Assembly (NCBI RefSeq): GCF_024206495.1
Contig: NZ_JAMBPQ010000011.1
Span: 143,538-207,537 of the forward strand
Origin: Paraburkholderia sp. CNPSo 3272
GTDB lineage: Bacteria; Pseudomonadota; Gammaproteobacteria; Burkholderiales; Burkholderiaceae
DNA length: 64,000 nucleotides
Reading direction: 5' to 3'
The position numbers and the translations under genes were made by a program. Below, one piece after another: positions 34,794 to 43,909 of this stretch (position 1 is the stretch's first letter; each line of letters begins with the position of its first letter). The notes under the pieces are model-generated. The model worked only from the letters and a program-made list of their open reading frames with translations, was not told where the DNA came from and made no database searches.

Positions 34794-35365
34794 CGATATA
34801 TGACCTATACGAGCCGTTCAGAAACGAACTGCAAAGGATGGCCCTGCAAACAGCGTTGGCAAGCATCTGGTCGTATCAGCGGCTCGCGGCTGCGTCGGGG
34901 CAGATCAAACTTCCAGTCAGTATCAATGGCTCGATAGCTGAGTTCCACATATGGGAACTTCACACACTATGCCGGGAGGTTTTGCTCAACGCATCCGGGA
35001 GCGAAAACACTCTGTCGACGTCGAGTGGCATGATCAGAATGATTGACCATATTAGGCGCATCAGCCAGGGGATCTCGGAGCGCACCGTGAACTCTGGCGA
35101 CGACGCTCTCAACGCCTTGCATACATTAGGTCACCAGCAGGTGCGCTGGCAGTATTCCCGTGACGAGGCACGTCTGTTTCGTGCCTATCATATCTACAGT
35201 GATCATGAGCTGGCACCGATCTTCAGGCAGGCGACGGGCATTTCGGTCCGGGATATAGCCGTGTGCATTGAAAGGTGCATGCACGGTTCTGAGGGGGCCG
35301 CTGTGCAGCAATGCATAGCGGCTACCCGACATAACCAGTTGAGCGCAAGCCTTCACCGCGTTTAA
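34790..35365 (+). CDS. Partner of the RelA/SpoT-domain protein, 191 aa
   Basis: Starts at ATG 34790 inside the stop of the RelA/SpoT-domain gene, so the pair is translationally coupled. The protein is helical and Arg/Ser/Leu-rich, without signal peptide or known motif. It ends abruptly 10 nt before the convergent hydroxylase gene, and its last ~40 residues resemble the middle of a domain, so it may be a truncated version of a longer partner. An antitoxin or regulatory role is a guess from gene order. Confidence 0.6.
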   Translation: MTIYDLYEPFRNELQRMALQTALASIWSYQRLAAASGQIKLPVSINGSIAEFHIWELHTLCREVLLNASGSENTLSTSSGMIRMIDHIRRISQGISERTVNSGDDALNALHTLGHQQVRWQYSRDEARLFRAYHIYSDHELAPIFRQATGISVRDIAVCIERCMHGSEGAAVQQCIAATRHNQLSASLHRV

Positions 35366-35374
35366 TCCCCAGCC

Positions 35375-36229
35375 TCAACCCTCCCGTACTCCGCTTCCGA
35401 CTTTAGCTCTACACCAGCGGCGTTGATCAAACGGGAACATAAAGTAGTCGCGCACGGTGAGCGGTTCGGGCTGATTTCGAAGGCCAACTTCCGCCCACTC
35501 ACTCTTTTTCGGCCAGTATGCCGTACGGAAAATCGTGTCCCAGAGAGTCGTAAATGTCCCAAAGTTCCGGCCCCGGTGACGCACTTCCATTGAATGGTGA
35601 ATACGGTGGAACTTTCCGTCGCTGACGATGTATCGAAGCAGCCCAAGATTAATGCGTGTGCTCGAGTGAGTCAAATGGACCTGAAAGGCAATCAGCGTCA
35701 GGGCAACAGTGGGCACGGCGCCAGATTCGAAGTGGATCAGAGCGAGCGGCACTGCTACGAATACCGCGTCAATAAGCGGCTCAGACACGTGATGAGCACA
35801 ATTCCAAGCCGTTAGTTCGCGGATAGAATGATGGGTGGCGTGCATGCGCCACAGGAATGGAACAGCATGCTGTGCGCGGTGCATCCAGTAGCGGAAGAAA
35901 TCACCGACAATCGCGACTAAAACGCCTGAAAGAACGGCGAAGCCCACGTTAACAATTGCGTTGTCTGAGTGAAGGAACGTCCCGAAGTTGACCGTCAGGA
36001 GCGGCTTCACTCCTAACCTTTCCAGACTCGCAGTGTAGACGTGCCAGATTAATGCGCCGCATCCAATGCGAATGATCCAGTTCCGCACACCGCGAACGTA
36101 TGAGGCAAAACTGTATCGGTAAGCCGGAAAGATCAGTTCGAGCGCGACGCAGACGGTAGCGAAGATCGCCACGAGCTTGAACGAGCTCACGAAGAACTGG
36201 GCCATCTGATTAACATCGAGAACGTGCAT
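35375..36229 (-). CDS. Sterol desaturase / fatty acid hydroxylase family protein, 284 aa
   Basis: Integral membrane di-iron oxygenase superfamily. The histidine motifs are in order: DFFRYWMHRAQH (HxxxH), HATHHS (HxxHH) and HRIHHS (HxxHH), with a further AHH between them. Hydrophobic segments surround them from about residue 10 to 200. ATG 36229 (MHVLDVNQ) was chosen for the GGAG 7 nt upstream; the frame continues open to 36307. Substrate unknown; lipid hydroxylation is the usual role. Confidence 0.88.
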   Translation of the reverse strand: MHVLDVNQMAQFFVSSFKLVAIFATVCVALELIFPAYRYSFASYVRGVRNWIIRIGCGALIWHVYTASLERLGVKPLLTVNFGTFLHSDNAIVNVGFAVLSGVLVAIVGDFFRYWMHRAQHAVPFLWRMHATHHSIRELTAWNCAHHVSEPLIDAVFVAVPLALIHFESGAVPTVALTLIAFQVHLTHSSTRINLGLLRYIVSDGKFHRIHHSMEVRHRGRNFGTFTTLWDTIFRTAYWPKKSEWAEVGLRNQPEPLTVRDYFMFPFDQRRWCRAKVGSGVREG

Positions 36230-36395
36230 TTGTTTGCTCCGGCAGACCGGCCGAGTGCGCCGACCTGAGGTCGAAGCGACCGTCGTCAACGCGGCCATCT
36301 TCTTCACGGGCGCTCATGGGTCCAATAGTTATTGATAGCCAGCGCGGCCCAATAAATCCGGTCCGCACCGATAGCGCGCATTGCATCTAGCCTAG

Positions 36396-37235
36396 GGTCT
36401 GTTGACAAATTCACACAAGCCATATGAAGGAAGCGGCCAAAGCGATAAACGATGTCAAACGCTCAGAGAGCTTGTCGTAGCGAGTCGCGACGCGACGAAA
36501 CTGCTTGATGCGGGCAAAAAAACGTTCGACCAGATTACGGAAGCGGTACAGATGTTTGTCCAGATCACGCTGTTCCAGGCGATTTGCGCGACTCGGAATG
36601 ACGACCTGCACATCAAGCGTGTGCAGATGCGCGATGAGCGCGTCCGTATAGTAGGCTTTGTCGGCTGCGACGCTGCCAGGTATCACGTCTCCCAGCAATG
36701 GCATGGCTTTGGGGCTGTCGCCAGCCTGACCGCCGGTGCGGGATTTTGCAAGCATGCCCAAGCCGTCAACCAGCGCGTGAATCTTCGTACTGAGTCCGCC
36801 GCGAGACCGACCCAGCGCCTGATCTCCTTTTTTGGGTGCACCTGCGGCATGCTGGTGCGCACGCACGATCGTACTGTCAATGAAGACCTCCTCGAAATCT
36901 GCATCGCCAGCCAACGCGGCAAAGACCTCATGCCAGATACCGGCCTCGGACCATCGGGCGAACCGTTTGTACACGCTGTTCCAGTTGCCGAATTCCTCCG
37001 GCAGGTCGCGCCATGGGCTTCCCGTGCGGGCGATCCAGAGCACCGCCTCGATAAATTCGCGGTTATTTGCGGCTGGCCGCCCCCGACTTCCAACCCGGCC
37101 CGGCAGCAGACTTTCAATGCGAGCATATTGGTCATCTCGCAACAACCTTCGCGCCATCCTGCCTACCCAAAAGACAGGATGTAAACAGATTTCCGCTGCG
37201 GTTAACAGCCCCCAGCAGTCTTTTGTCAACAGACC
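36396..37235 (-). mobile_element. IS5-family insertion sequence, 840 bp, with CTAG target duplication
   Basis: Terminal inverted repeats GGTCTGTTGACAAA at 36396 and TTTGTCAACAGACC at 37235, flanked on both sides by CTAG (36392-36395 and 37236-37239), a 4-bp target duplication. One transposase gene fills the element. Intact ends and duplication suggest recent insertion. Confidence 0.9.
36411..37157 (-). CDS. IS5-family DDE transposase, 248 aa
   Basis: Single-frame transposase of the IS427-like group. ATG 37157 gives MARRLLRDDQYARIESLLPG, the usual N-terminus; the frame is open to 37229 inside the terminal repeat. DUF4096-type N-terminal region with SPWRDLPEEFGNW; DDE residues in FIDSTIVRAHQH (Asp), AADKAYYTD (Asp) and RNLVERFFARIKQFRR (Glu). 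No frameshift, so probably active. Confidence 0.93.
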   Translation of the reverse strand: MARRLLRDDQYARIESLLPGRVGSRGRPAANNREFIEAVLWIARTGSPWRDLPEEFGNWNSVYKRFARWSEAGIWHEVFAALAGDADFEEVFIDSTIVRAHQHAAGAPKKGDQALGRSRGGLSTKIHALVDGLGMLAKSRTGGQAGDSPKAMPLLGDVIPGSVAADKAYYTDALIAHLHTLDVQVVIPSRANRLEQRDLDKHLYRFRNLVERFFARIKQFRRVATRYDKLSERLTSFIALAASFIWLV

Positions 37236-37329
37236 CTAGGCAGGTCATGTAATTTCCATTTCACTGCGGATTCAAACTGTTGTGCCGCGGACACACCAGC
37301 ACGTACTATGCTGGCATTTCATGGAATTG

Positions 37330-37690
37330 CAAAAATCGATTGTTTGGATAAGACCCATTCGCTCCCCAAATGGTTTTCACCACGCCATGGTCAAGTCCTG
37401 CCCCGACAACTGCAGCGCAACGTCCATCGTTCGCAGAACCGGATCGAAGCGTATCACGCGCTGCGCGGCTTCATCGCCGAGGTCAGTGGCAGAAAGCACC
37501 TGATCGGCAAGACCGATCACGACATTGCGATCAATAACGAGTGCGGCCGGCTGCTGGCCAATGTCGTGACCGCCTTCAACTCGGTACTGCTCTCACAACT
37601 GCTCGAACGCTACCAACGTGAGGGAAATGAGAAGACGCTCGCGATGCTGAAGAAGATTTCTCCGGTGGCGTGGCGGGTTCTGGTGCAAAT
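37330..37690 (+). pseudogene. Tn3-family transposase C-terminal remnant
   Basis: The frame reads NRIEAYHALRGFIAEVSGRK (from about 37425), then DHDIAINNECGRLLANVVTAFNS and LAMLKKISPVAW, the conserved end of Tn3-type transposases. Nothing of the ~850 residues before it remains in recognisable form. The frame then runs on into unrelated sequence to 37874. Confidence 0.75.
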
Positions 37691-37729
37691 AGGTAAGCGG
37701 GTTGAGAAAGCTCATATAGGTAGGAAAGC

Positions 37730-38125
37730 TTATCGATCAAACAGGACCGCATTCCATACGGCGGGCGCAGCGGCCTCCTTGAGGCCGAGCTTCGCGAGAT
37801 CGAACTGCCCCTTGCGAATGCGATGCGTCACTCGATTCCTGAAATCGTGGTCGCGGCGCTCCCGAATCGCTTGAACCCGAGCATCACGTTCGTTCTGGAC
37901 TTGATGTGGCGATGGTCCTGCTCGATCACGCTGTTCAGATATTTTGAGGACCGGACCTTCGAGTCTTCAGGCAGCAGAGCATCGGTCTTCATTTCGCGCA
38001 CCGCGCACCGCGCGGTGCAAGGCGGCATAGCCGTCGAGCGTGATGGTCTCCGGCGGCTGGCCCTGACGCTGAGGCTCTGACCGAAAATCGCGATGGCTTG
38101 CGCATTGTGCCGATAGCGGAGGACT
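37730..38125 (-). pseudogene. IS6-family transposase remnant with frameshifts
   Basis: Pieces in successive frames read ITLDGYAALHRAV, VREMKTDALLPEDSKVRSSK, YLNSVIEQDHRHIKSR, MLGFKRFGSAATTISGIE and RIRKGQFDLAKLGLKEAA, the C-terminal half of an IS6/IS26-like DDE transposase. A 7-bp direct duplication (GCGGTGC twice, near 38010) causes one shift, and another follows TISGIE. N-terminal half missing. Confidence 0.8.
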
Positions 38126-38529
38126 TCATTGCTGACGTCTAGCGGCTGCATCAAGGCCGCATAGGCGGGGACATGCAACAGCGATAACGACAAAAGTAGT
38201 GTTCCATGAATTCTCATGTTTTCGTGCCGACGATCCCGGATGCCGGTATATCGACACGAAGAGGAGAGTTTTGAAGGGGAGGGAGAATGCTTCGCTAGTG
38301 GGGCGGGTATCCGTTCGAGCATCACAGTACGGCTCCCTGGGACTGGCACTCGTCATGTGGCCCACGGCAATACTCCGGGCGTTGTGAGTCTGCTCCTAAC
38401 GATGTAGGGTTAATGCATGACAAGCGCGAGGTGAATAAAGGCCCCATCTTACCCGCGAGTTTGCTATGTTGTTGCCGGGGCTATGATCCCCCCCATGACC
38501 CAGTGGTTTCCATATGCGGGAGACGATTC

Positions 38530-38826
38530 GTGGCAACGTACAGGGAACTGAAAGCGCAGATCGCCGAGCTGGAGAGTCAGGCGGCAGCAGTCCGTCAGGA
38601 GGAGTTCGAGGCCGTCCTCGCCGATATCCGTGTGAAGGTGGCCGTTTTCGGATATACGCCACGGGACATCTTTGGGCGTCGCCGCGGCAGACCCAGACGT
38701 TCGGCTGGTCCGTCTCCGGCAAAATACCGCGATCCGGCGAGCGGCGCCACCTGGTCCGGCAGAGGGCGCGCGCCAAACTGGATCAAGGACGTCAGGAACC
38801 GCGACCGGTTCCTGATTCATAATTAG
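38530..38826 (+). CDS. H-NS family nucleoid-associated protein, 98 aa
   Basis: GTG 38530 follows GGGAGA 8 nt upstream and gives VATYRELKAQIAELESQAAA. The N-terminal ~55 residues form the oligomerising coiled coil. A basic linker (RRRGRPRR) precedes the DNA-binding C-terminus YRDPASGATWSGRGRAPNWI, the Burkholderia H-NS signature with the GRGR-type AT-hook core. Plasmid H-NS paralogues silence AT-rich acquired DNA; here it borders IS remnants and accessory genes. Confidence 0.92.
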   Translation: MATYRELKAQIAELESQAAAVRQEEFEAVLADIRVKVAVFGYTPRDIFGRRRGRPRRSAGPSPAKYRDPASGATWSGRGRAPNWIKDVRNRDRFLIHN

Positions 38827-38886
38827 ATGGCGGACTAAAACTGGGCTGATCGCTGCAGGCTCAGTTAACCTGCGCCTGCGACGAAC

Positions 38887-41322
38887 TTATTCAAAAGTAA
38901 TGAACTGCGCCGACGACCACACCTTGCTGTCGTTGCGCTGCCGCCCGAAGAAGTACACCGGACGAAAACCAAACGACGCGTTCTGAGCGGCAACCTCGAC
39001 ACTACCCGCCAGATCGACCGGCAACGGCCTGTCGGTCAGTCGCTCGACTGCGACGAATAATTCCGTGCCGCCGAGCGCATGTGTTGCGCTGCCCCGCGCA
39101 AGCAGATCCGCGCCGCTGACCTCGAAGCGAAACGCTGGCGCATGTGCGAACGGATTGCCTGCGAGCGGATCGCCGACCTTAACGAACCCGTCGATGGCGC
39201 CTTCGATCACAATGGTCGCCGCGGCCAGATTGCTCACGTCAATCTCGATGCTGTCCGCGTCGCCGTACGTGTCGCTGCTGAATTCGATGTCCGTTGCGCC
39301 AGTGCGCCACGCGGATTCCTCGACGTGTTCGAAGCCGTGCGAGCCAAAGTTGTGAATCGTGCCGTTGAGAATGCGGATGCGACCACGCCACGCCGCCCAG
39401 CGATACCGGTCGCGAATGCGCGCGCCGCCCCAGCGCACGCGGATCAGACGCTCTGCATAGCCGAGTTCCTCATGCAGGTTGCGCTCCCATATCAGGCCGC
39501 TGTGATCGTAGGCGGTGACGTATTCCCAGCCGGCGCGTCCGAGCAGGCGGTAATCGAGCGTAGCCGGGCCGCGCTGCCTGAACGCGTCGCCTTGCCAGTG
39601 ATCGCCACTGCGCACGAGCAGCGCGCTATGCTCGCCTGTTGTCGCCCACGTGCGGCGTGCGCGTAAGGCCTGACCGACCGTGCGCCGGTCGAGCGTATCG
39701 GCGAGCACGCCCGTGAGTCCGCCATGTACGCCGAAGACCTGCACACCCGGCGCGCCGCCACCGGGACGTCCGCGGTGTTCGTCGCCGCTCGCAGCCACGC
39801 CGAGTTGATAGCCCCGCGCGATGACGTCCTGGTAGAGCCAGCCGAAGTGACCCCACGTCGAAGCGATTTCGACGAGCCGTTCGAGCTTCGGATGGTGCCA
39901 GTCCGGAATGTAGCGCCGCCCGCCAACGTGCGGCATGACGAGATGATGTTCGGCGTCGTCGGCGTAGGCATCCCACAGTTCCTCAACGGGCCAGCGACCG
40001 AGTTCGACCGCGTTGCCTTTCATGTCCTCGTTCCACACGAGTGTGCGGTTGTGCTCGCCGCGCGCGTTGTACGGAAAGCCGGGACGTTCGTCGCCGAGAA
40101 ATACGACGTTGTGGTCGCCACCAGCCGTCGAACTGCCACACCACTCCTGCACGGGATAGACGACGAAGCGGCCGGGTTCGTTAAACTGATCGACGGCCTC
40201 GATGCCCAGTTGCCAGTTCGCATCCGTGATCTGGAAGTCGTTGGCCGTATAGCCGAGGATATCGATCCCACCAATATCGCGCGCGTACAGCGCGTTGTAT
40301 GCAGGACTGTTGGTGCCGACAGTGTCGTGCGCATGGACGTGAAGGTCCGCATAGAACGCGCGCGGGGAGGACAGTGTGGCGTCGACCGTGAGCCAGGCAA
40401 CGGCTGCGCGGATCTCCGGCCGTGCGGGCACGTCTGCGACGATGTACAGCGTGCCGCGCTCCGTTGGCAGATCGTCGAGCGCGAGCGTCGCGAAGCCCTG
40501 CGCCGGGAATGCATGCTCGCGCTGATAGACCGTTGTGCCTTCTGCGTCGCGGGCGATCACGTTGGCGATCAAATTGGCGACTACCGGCCGCGCATTCGCG
40601 TTCGCGCTCAGTTCGCGGCATGCGTTTCCCCAGCGATCCTGCAACGCAAGGCGAAACGGTGCGGCCTCGCCGGGACGCACGAAGCGCGGCCCGTTGAGCA
40701 GCACGTCCGTTGGATCGCCTGGATGGATGTCGATGGCAATGTCGCCAGGCACTGCAACGAAGCGCGACGTGCCCAGCGGATCGACGTAGAGGCGGAAGCG
40801 GAAATCGTCTTCGGAAAACGTCTGGATGCGCGTGCCGGGACCACGTCGGCGATCACCAAGACGGATCACAATGCGGTCGCCTGCGTTCAGATACCCGTCG
40901 ACGACATCGACGATCACGGCTTTCTGGTACGGCCGCTCGTGGCCTTTCTGGTCGAAGCGCACATTGAGCGCCTGCACCGTGGCGGGACTCTGGCCCGGCA
41001 CGAGCGGCGCCGCATGATACTCGGCGCTGATGTAGTTCGCCGCGGTGGGGTCGCTTGTCTGGAAGAGCGCCCAGTCCGAGTAAAACTTGAACGTGGCCTT
41101 CAGCCACCCGCCATCGGCAATGCCCGACGAGCCGACTTCGTAGTTGAGCACGACTTCTGCCCAGCTGCCCGCTTCGAGTCGGGAAACGTTGCAACGCACG
41201 CTGCCGGCGAAGGGGCGCTGTTTCAGTTGTTCATAGAGGCCGGCAGGGGCGACATGATCGCCAAGGCGCTCGCGCAGGGCACTCGCGCGGGCGTGCAGAC
41301 CGGTTTCGTTCGATTCGCTCAT
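38887..41322 (-). CDS. DUF3604-family protein, 811 aa
   Basis: Large soluble protein with a PHP-like metal-binding region: YADLHVHAHDTVG (about 325) is the first His cluster, followed by DHNVVFLGDE, HHLVMPHVGG and AASGDEHRGRPGG, which give further His/Asp ligands as in DUF3604. The N-terminal ~300 residues are beta-rich and Ig-like. ATG 41322 (MSESNETG) gives a sensible start, though no Shine-Dalgarno is visible. Encoded downstream of and in line with a permease (73 nt apart), both divergent from a GntR regulator, which suggests catabolism of an imported organic acid or ester. Substrate unknown. Confidence 0.85.
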   Translation of the reverse strand: MSESNETGLHARASALRERLGDHVAPAGLYEQLKQRPFAGSVRCNVSRLEAGSWAEVVLNYEVGSSGIADGGWLKATFKFYSDWALFQTSDPTAANYISAEYHAAPLVPGQSPATVQALNVRFDQKGHERPYQKAVIVDVVDGYLNAGDRIVIRLGDRRRGPGTRIQTFSEDDFRFRLYVDPLGTSRFVAVPGDIAIDIHPGDPTDVLLNGPRFVRPGEAAPFRLALQDRWGNACRELSANANARPVVANLIANVIARDAEGTTVYQREHAFPAQGFATLALDDLPTERGTLYIVADVPARPEIRAAVAWLTVDATLSSPRAFYADLHVHAHDTVGTNSPAYNALYARDIGGIDILGYTANDFQITDANWQLGIEAVDQFNEPGRFVVYPVQEWCGSSTAGGDHNVVFLGDERPGFPYNARGEHNRTLVWNEDMKGNAVELGRWPVEELWDAYADDAEHHLVMPHVGGRRYIPDWHHPKLERLVEIASTWGHFGWLYQDVIARGYQLGVAASGDEHRGRPGGGAPGVQVFGVHGGLTGVLADTLDRRTVGQALRARRTWATTGEHSALLVRSGDHWQGDAFRQRGPATLDYRLLGRAGWEYVTAYDHSGLIWERNLHEELGYAERLIRVRWGGARIRDRYRWAAWRGRIRILNGTIHNFGSHGFEHVEESAWRTGATDIEFSSDTYGDADSIEIDVSNLAAATIVIEGAIDGFVKVGDPLAGNPFAHAPAFRFEVSGADLLARGSATHALGGTELFVAVERLTDRPLPVDLAGSVEVAAQNASFGFRPVYFFGRQRNDSKVWSSAQFITFE

Positions 41323-41395
41323 CTGGGGAGGGTGTCGATAAGGCGGGTAAAGGTTCGGGATCACGCGCCCGTGAGCATGCGAGTGCGCGCGAATC

Positions 41396-42967
41396 TCAAT
41401 GCGCAAACGGCCAGGCTGCAGATGCGTCCCAGACGGGCACGCCCATGAACGCATACCACGGTGCGATCACGCATAGCCCGTACAGGATCGCAATCAGCAC
41501 CGAGACCACGCCGACGCGGGCGTAATCGGCGGTGGTGAATGCGCCGCTGCTGTAGGCAATCACGCCTGCCGTGATCTGTGTGGGCAGCAGGTAAGCAAAG
41601 CTGTCGGTGTCGCTGACCAGCATCGTGAACGCGACAGGATGCAGGCCAAGGCGCGGAGCGAGCGCAAGCGCGATCGGCGCGATCATGGTGACAGCAGCGA
41701 CGTTGGACAGCATGCCGATACGGATGATGTGCGTACCGGCCATGACGATGCCAATGGCGAGCCACCAGCCATGCCCGTGCGCGACGAGATAGATGTGATC
41801 GGCGGCCCATTGGGCGAGCCCCGACGAACTGATCGCAGAGGACAACGAGAGCGCGCCTGCGAGCAGAAACAGCGTGCCCCAGATCGTGCGCTGCTCGACT
41901 TCGGCCCAGCCGAAGCGCAGCACGCCTGGCGTGAACAGGATGGCAAGCGCGATCAGCGCGACGATTTCCGACGACAGGTGATGCAGCGGCTCCGTCGCCC
42001 ACAGGACCGCCACGCCCGCGAACAGGACCAGCACCAGCCAGTCATTGCGCGAGGCAGGCGGGAGTGCGCGACGCATTGTCGCGATGGCGGCGCATCCGCC
42101 AGGAATCTGCACGGCGCGCGAGCGGAAATAGTACTGGACCCAGCACTGCGTGATCGCGAACATGCCCAGATACGGCCATTGGAGCTTGAACCACGTGAAG
42201 TATGAAATGTGGATGCCGAGCTGCTTTTCGAGCAGGCCTGACACGACCATGTTCGGCAGATGCGCCGTGAGAATGCACATGCCGCTGATCATCGCCCCGT
42301 AGACAAGCGACTGGATCACGATAGCCTTTTTCGCGGCACGCTCGCGCGGCGAATCGCCGAACAGCTGGACGATGCCGTTGGCGACGGGCAGCAGCGCGGC
42401 CGAGCGCGCATTCGCGGCCGGCACGACCATCGACATCACGAAGTTGACGGCGAACATTGCCCAGATCACGCCGTTGGCGGTGCGCACCTTCAGGCGCTCA
42501 AGCAGCGCCAGCGCAATGCGGCGGTCGAGGCCGCTTGCCTGCATGATCGCCGAAAAGAGGAAGGCTGCGAGGCAGAGGAACACGACGGGCGCCGCAAAAC
42601 CGCTTGCGGCCTTCGGAAAACCCGGAGTTGCGTGTGAAAGCACAAGCAGCATCGGTATCAGTATGCCGCTCACACCGACGGGAATAGCCTCGGTCACCCA
42701 GACGATCGCGACCCACGCGACCACGGCGAGCGTGGCCTTGCCGGACGCGTCGAGTCCGGCGGGCGTCGGCATGAGCCACGCGAGCGCGATGAAGGCGAAC
42801 CACGCCGCCACGAAGCCGAGGCGGGCACGCAGGAGCGCGGCGCCGCTGCGCGGGCCAGCGTGGCCATGAGCACCAGCAGGCACGGTTTCGCGCGTATGGA
42901 GAGCCTCTCCATCATGTGGTGGGCGCTCGAGCGGCGGCGCGTCGAGGATCTTGTCTGTCACTGTCAT
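41396..42967 (-). CDS. DASS-family (SLC13-type) anion permease, 523 aa
   Basis: About 11-12 membrane segments after a ~45-residue soluble N-terminus. Two related halves with the sodium/substrate loops: VPAANARSAALLPVANG in the first half and MLSNVAAVTMIAP in the second, where typical members have SNT motifs. The changed first motif (ANA for SNT) may alter ion coupling. Usual substrates are di- and tricarboxylates or related anions. It is divergent from the GntR gene (155 bp between starts), with a TAATACGTATTA palindrome in the gap. Confidence 0.87.
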   Translation of the reverse strand: MTVTDKILDAPPLERPPHDGEALHTRETVPAGAHGHAGPRSGAALLRARLGFVAAWFAFIALAWLMPTPAGLDASGKATLAVVAWVAIVWVTEAIPVGVSGILIPMLLVLSHATPGFPKAASGFAAPVVFLCLAAFLFSAIMQASGLDRRIALALLERLKVRTANGVIWAMFAVNFVMSMVVPAANARSAALLPVANGIVQLFGDSPRERAAKKAIVIQSLVYGAMISGMCILTAHLPNMVVSGLLEKQLGIHISYFTWFKLQWPYLGMFAITQCWVQYYFRSRAVQIPGGCAAIATMRRALPPASRNDWLVLVLFAGVAVLWATEPLHHLSSEIVALIALAILFTPGVLRFGWAEVEQRTIWGTLFLLAGALSLSSAISSSGLAQWAADHIYLVAHGHGWWLAIGIVMAGTHIIRIGMLSNVAAVTMIAPIALALAPRLGLHPVAFTMLVSDTDSFAYLLPTQITAGVIAYSSGAFTTADYARVGVVSVLIAILYGLCVIAPWYAFMGVPVWDASAAWPFAH

Positions 42968-43025
42968 GCTTTCCTGCGTTCGTTATTCGAGGCGGTGCTG
43001 CTATCGTCGGTGGGTCTGGGTGGCA

Positions 43026-43037
43026 TAATACGTATTA
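43026..43037. promoter_or_regulatory. Palindrome TAATACGTATTA in divergent promoter region
   Basis: Perfect 12-bp palindrome between the permease start (42967) and the GntR-family start (43123). GntR/HutC regulators bind short palindromes in such gaps, so this is the best operator candidate. Confidence 0.6.
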
Positions 43038-43122
43038 ATACAAGATGGGCCATCCAATTGCTTTTCATATCGATATCGCGAATCGCGCACAAGGCGCGGC
43101 GCGAGCGCAACGAGGGACATCA

Positions 43123-43863
43123 ATGATGCTGGTGCGGGAAGATGTGACGTCGCTCTATGAGCAGATCGCGACGACACTTGAGCAGGAAATCGGGCAGGGC
43201 ATCTATGAGCCGTCGGGCAAGCTTCCGTCGGAAGCCGAACTGGGCGAGCGCTTTGACGTGAGTCGGGTGACTGTCCGGCTGGCGCTCGGCCGTCTGGTGG
43301 AGGCGCACGTCGTGGAGCGCAAGCAGGGCAAGGGCACGTTCGTGAAGCACAGGCGCCTGCAGCATCGGCTCGACGTGTTGCGCGGTTTTTACGACTCGCT
43401 GGCGGCGCAGGGCGCGCGGGCAAGTATGGAACTGCTGCGCATGGAAGCGTGCGCGGTACCGCCCGGCCTGCGCGAGACCTTCACAGCCGATGTTACGCAT
43501 TGCGTGTATCTCGAACGCCTGCACCGCGTCGATGACAAGCCTGTCGCGCTCGCGCAGACCTGCCTGCTGCCCGAAGCAAGTGTCATTTCGCGCGAGGAGG
43601 CGCAAGCTCTCCCGTCGTACGAAATGCTCGAACGGTTGCCGGGTTGGCATATCGTCGATGCGGACATGACCATTACGGCGGTTGCCGCGACGAGCGATAT
43701 CGCCGCGTATCTCGAAGTGTTGCCGCGCGCGCCGCTGCTCGTGCTGCGCCGGACCTCGCGACTTGCTGACGGGCGCGCGTGCGAGGCGACGGTGTTCCAT
43801 ATTCGCCCTGAGCGTTTCGATCTGGCGGTACGCAGCGGGCTTGAGGCGCGGGTGGTCGGATAA
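43123..43863 (+). CDS. GntR-family regulator with UTRA domain (HutC type), 246 aa
   Basis: ATG 43123 (MMLVREDVTS) after CGAGGGACATCA. N-terminal winged helix at about 5-70: LYEQIATTLEQEIGQGIYEPSGKLPSEAELGERFDVSRVTVRLAL, here quoted only as the landmarks KLPSEAELGERF and SRVTVRLAL. The UTRA ligand-binding domain follows from ~90, ending in RACEATVFHIRPERFDL. Likely represses the divergent permease/DUF3604 unit in response to its substrate. Confidence 0.93.
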   Translation: MMLVREDVTSLYEQIATTLEQEIGQGIYEPSGKLPSEAELGERFDVSRVTVRLALGRLVEAHVVERKQGKGTFVKHRRLQHRLDVLRGFYDSLAAQGARASMELLRMEACAVPPGLRETFTADVTHCVYLERLHRVDDKPVALAQTCLLPEASVISREEAQALPSYEMLERLPGWHIVDADMTITAVAATSDIAAYLEVLPRAPLLVLRRTSRLADGRACEATVFHIRPERFDLAVRSGLEARVVG

Positions 43864-43868
43864 CGACG

Positions 43869-43909
43869 CCAGGCACGAAGGTCACCCTGCGGGGGACCTT
43901 CGTGCCTGG
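43869..43909 (+). terminator. Strong hairpin after the GntR gene
   Basis: 15-bp perfect stem CCAGGCACGAAGGTC / GACCTTCGTGCCTGG with an 11-nt loop, 5 nt after the stop. No T-run follows, so it may stabilise the transcript end or act with Rho rather than as an intrinsic terminator. Confidence 0.55.

Noticed and set aside
39724..41448. 574-codon plus-strand frame opposite the DUF3604 gene
   Set aside because: Antisense shadow; composition dominated by Arg, Ala and Val, and the DUF3604 motifs on the minus strand are clear.
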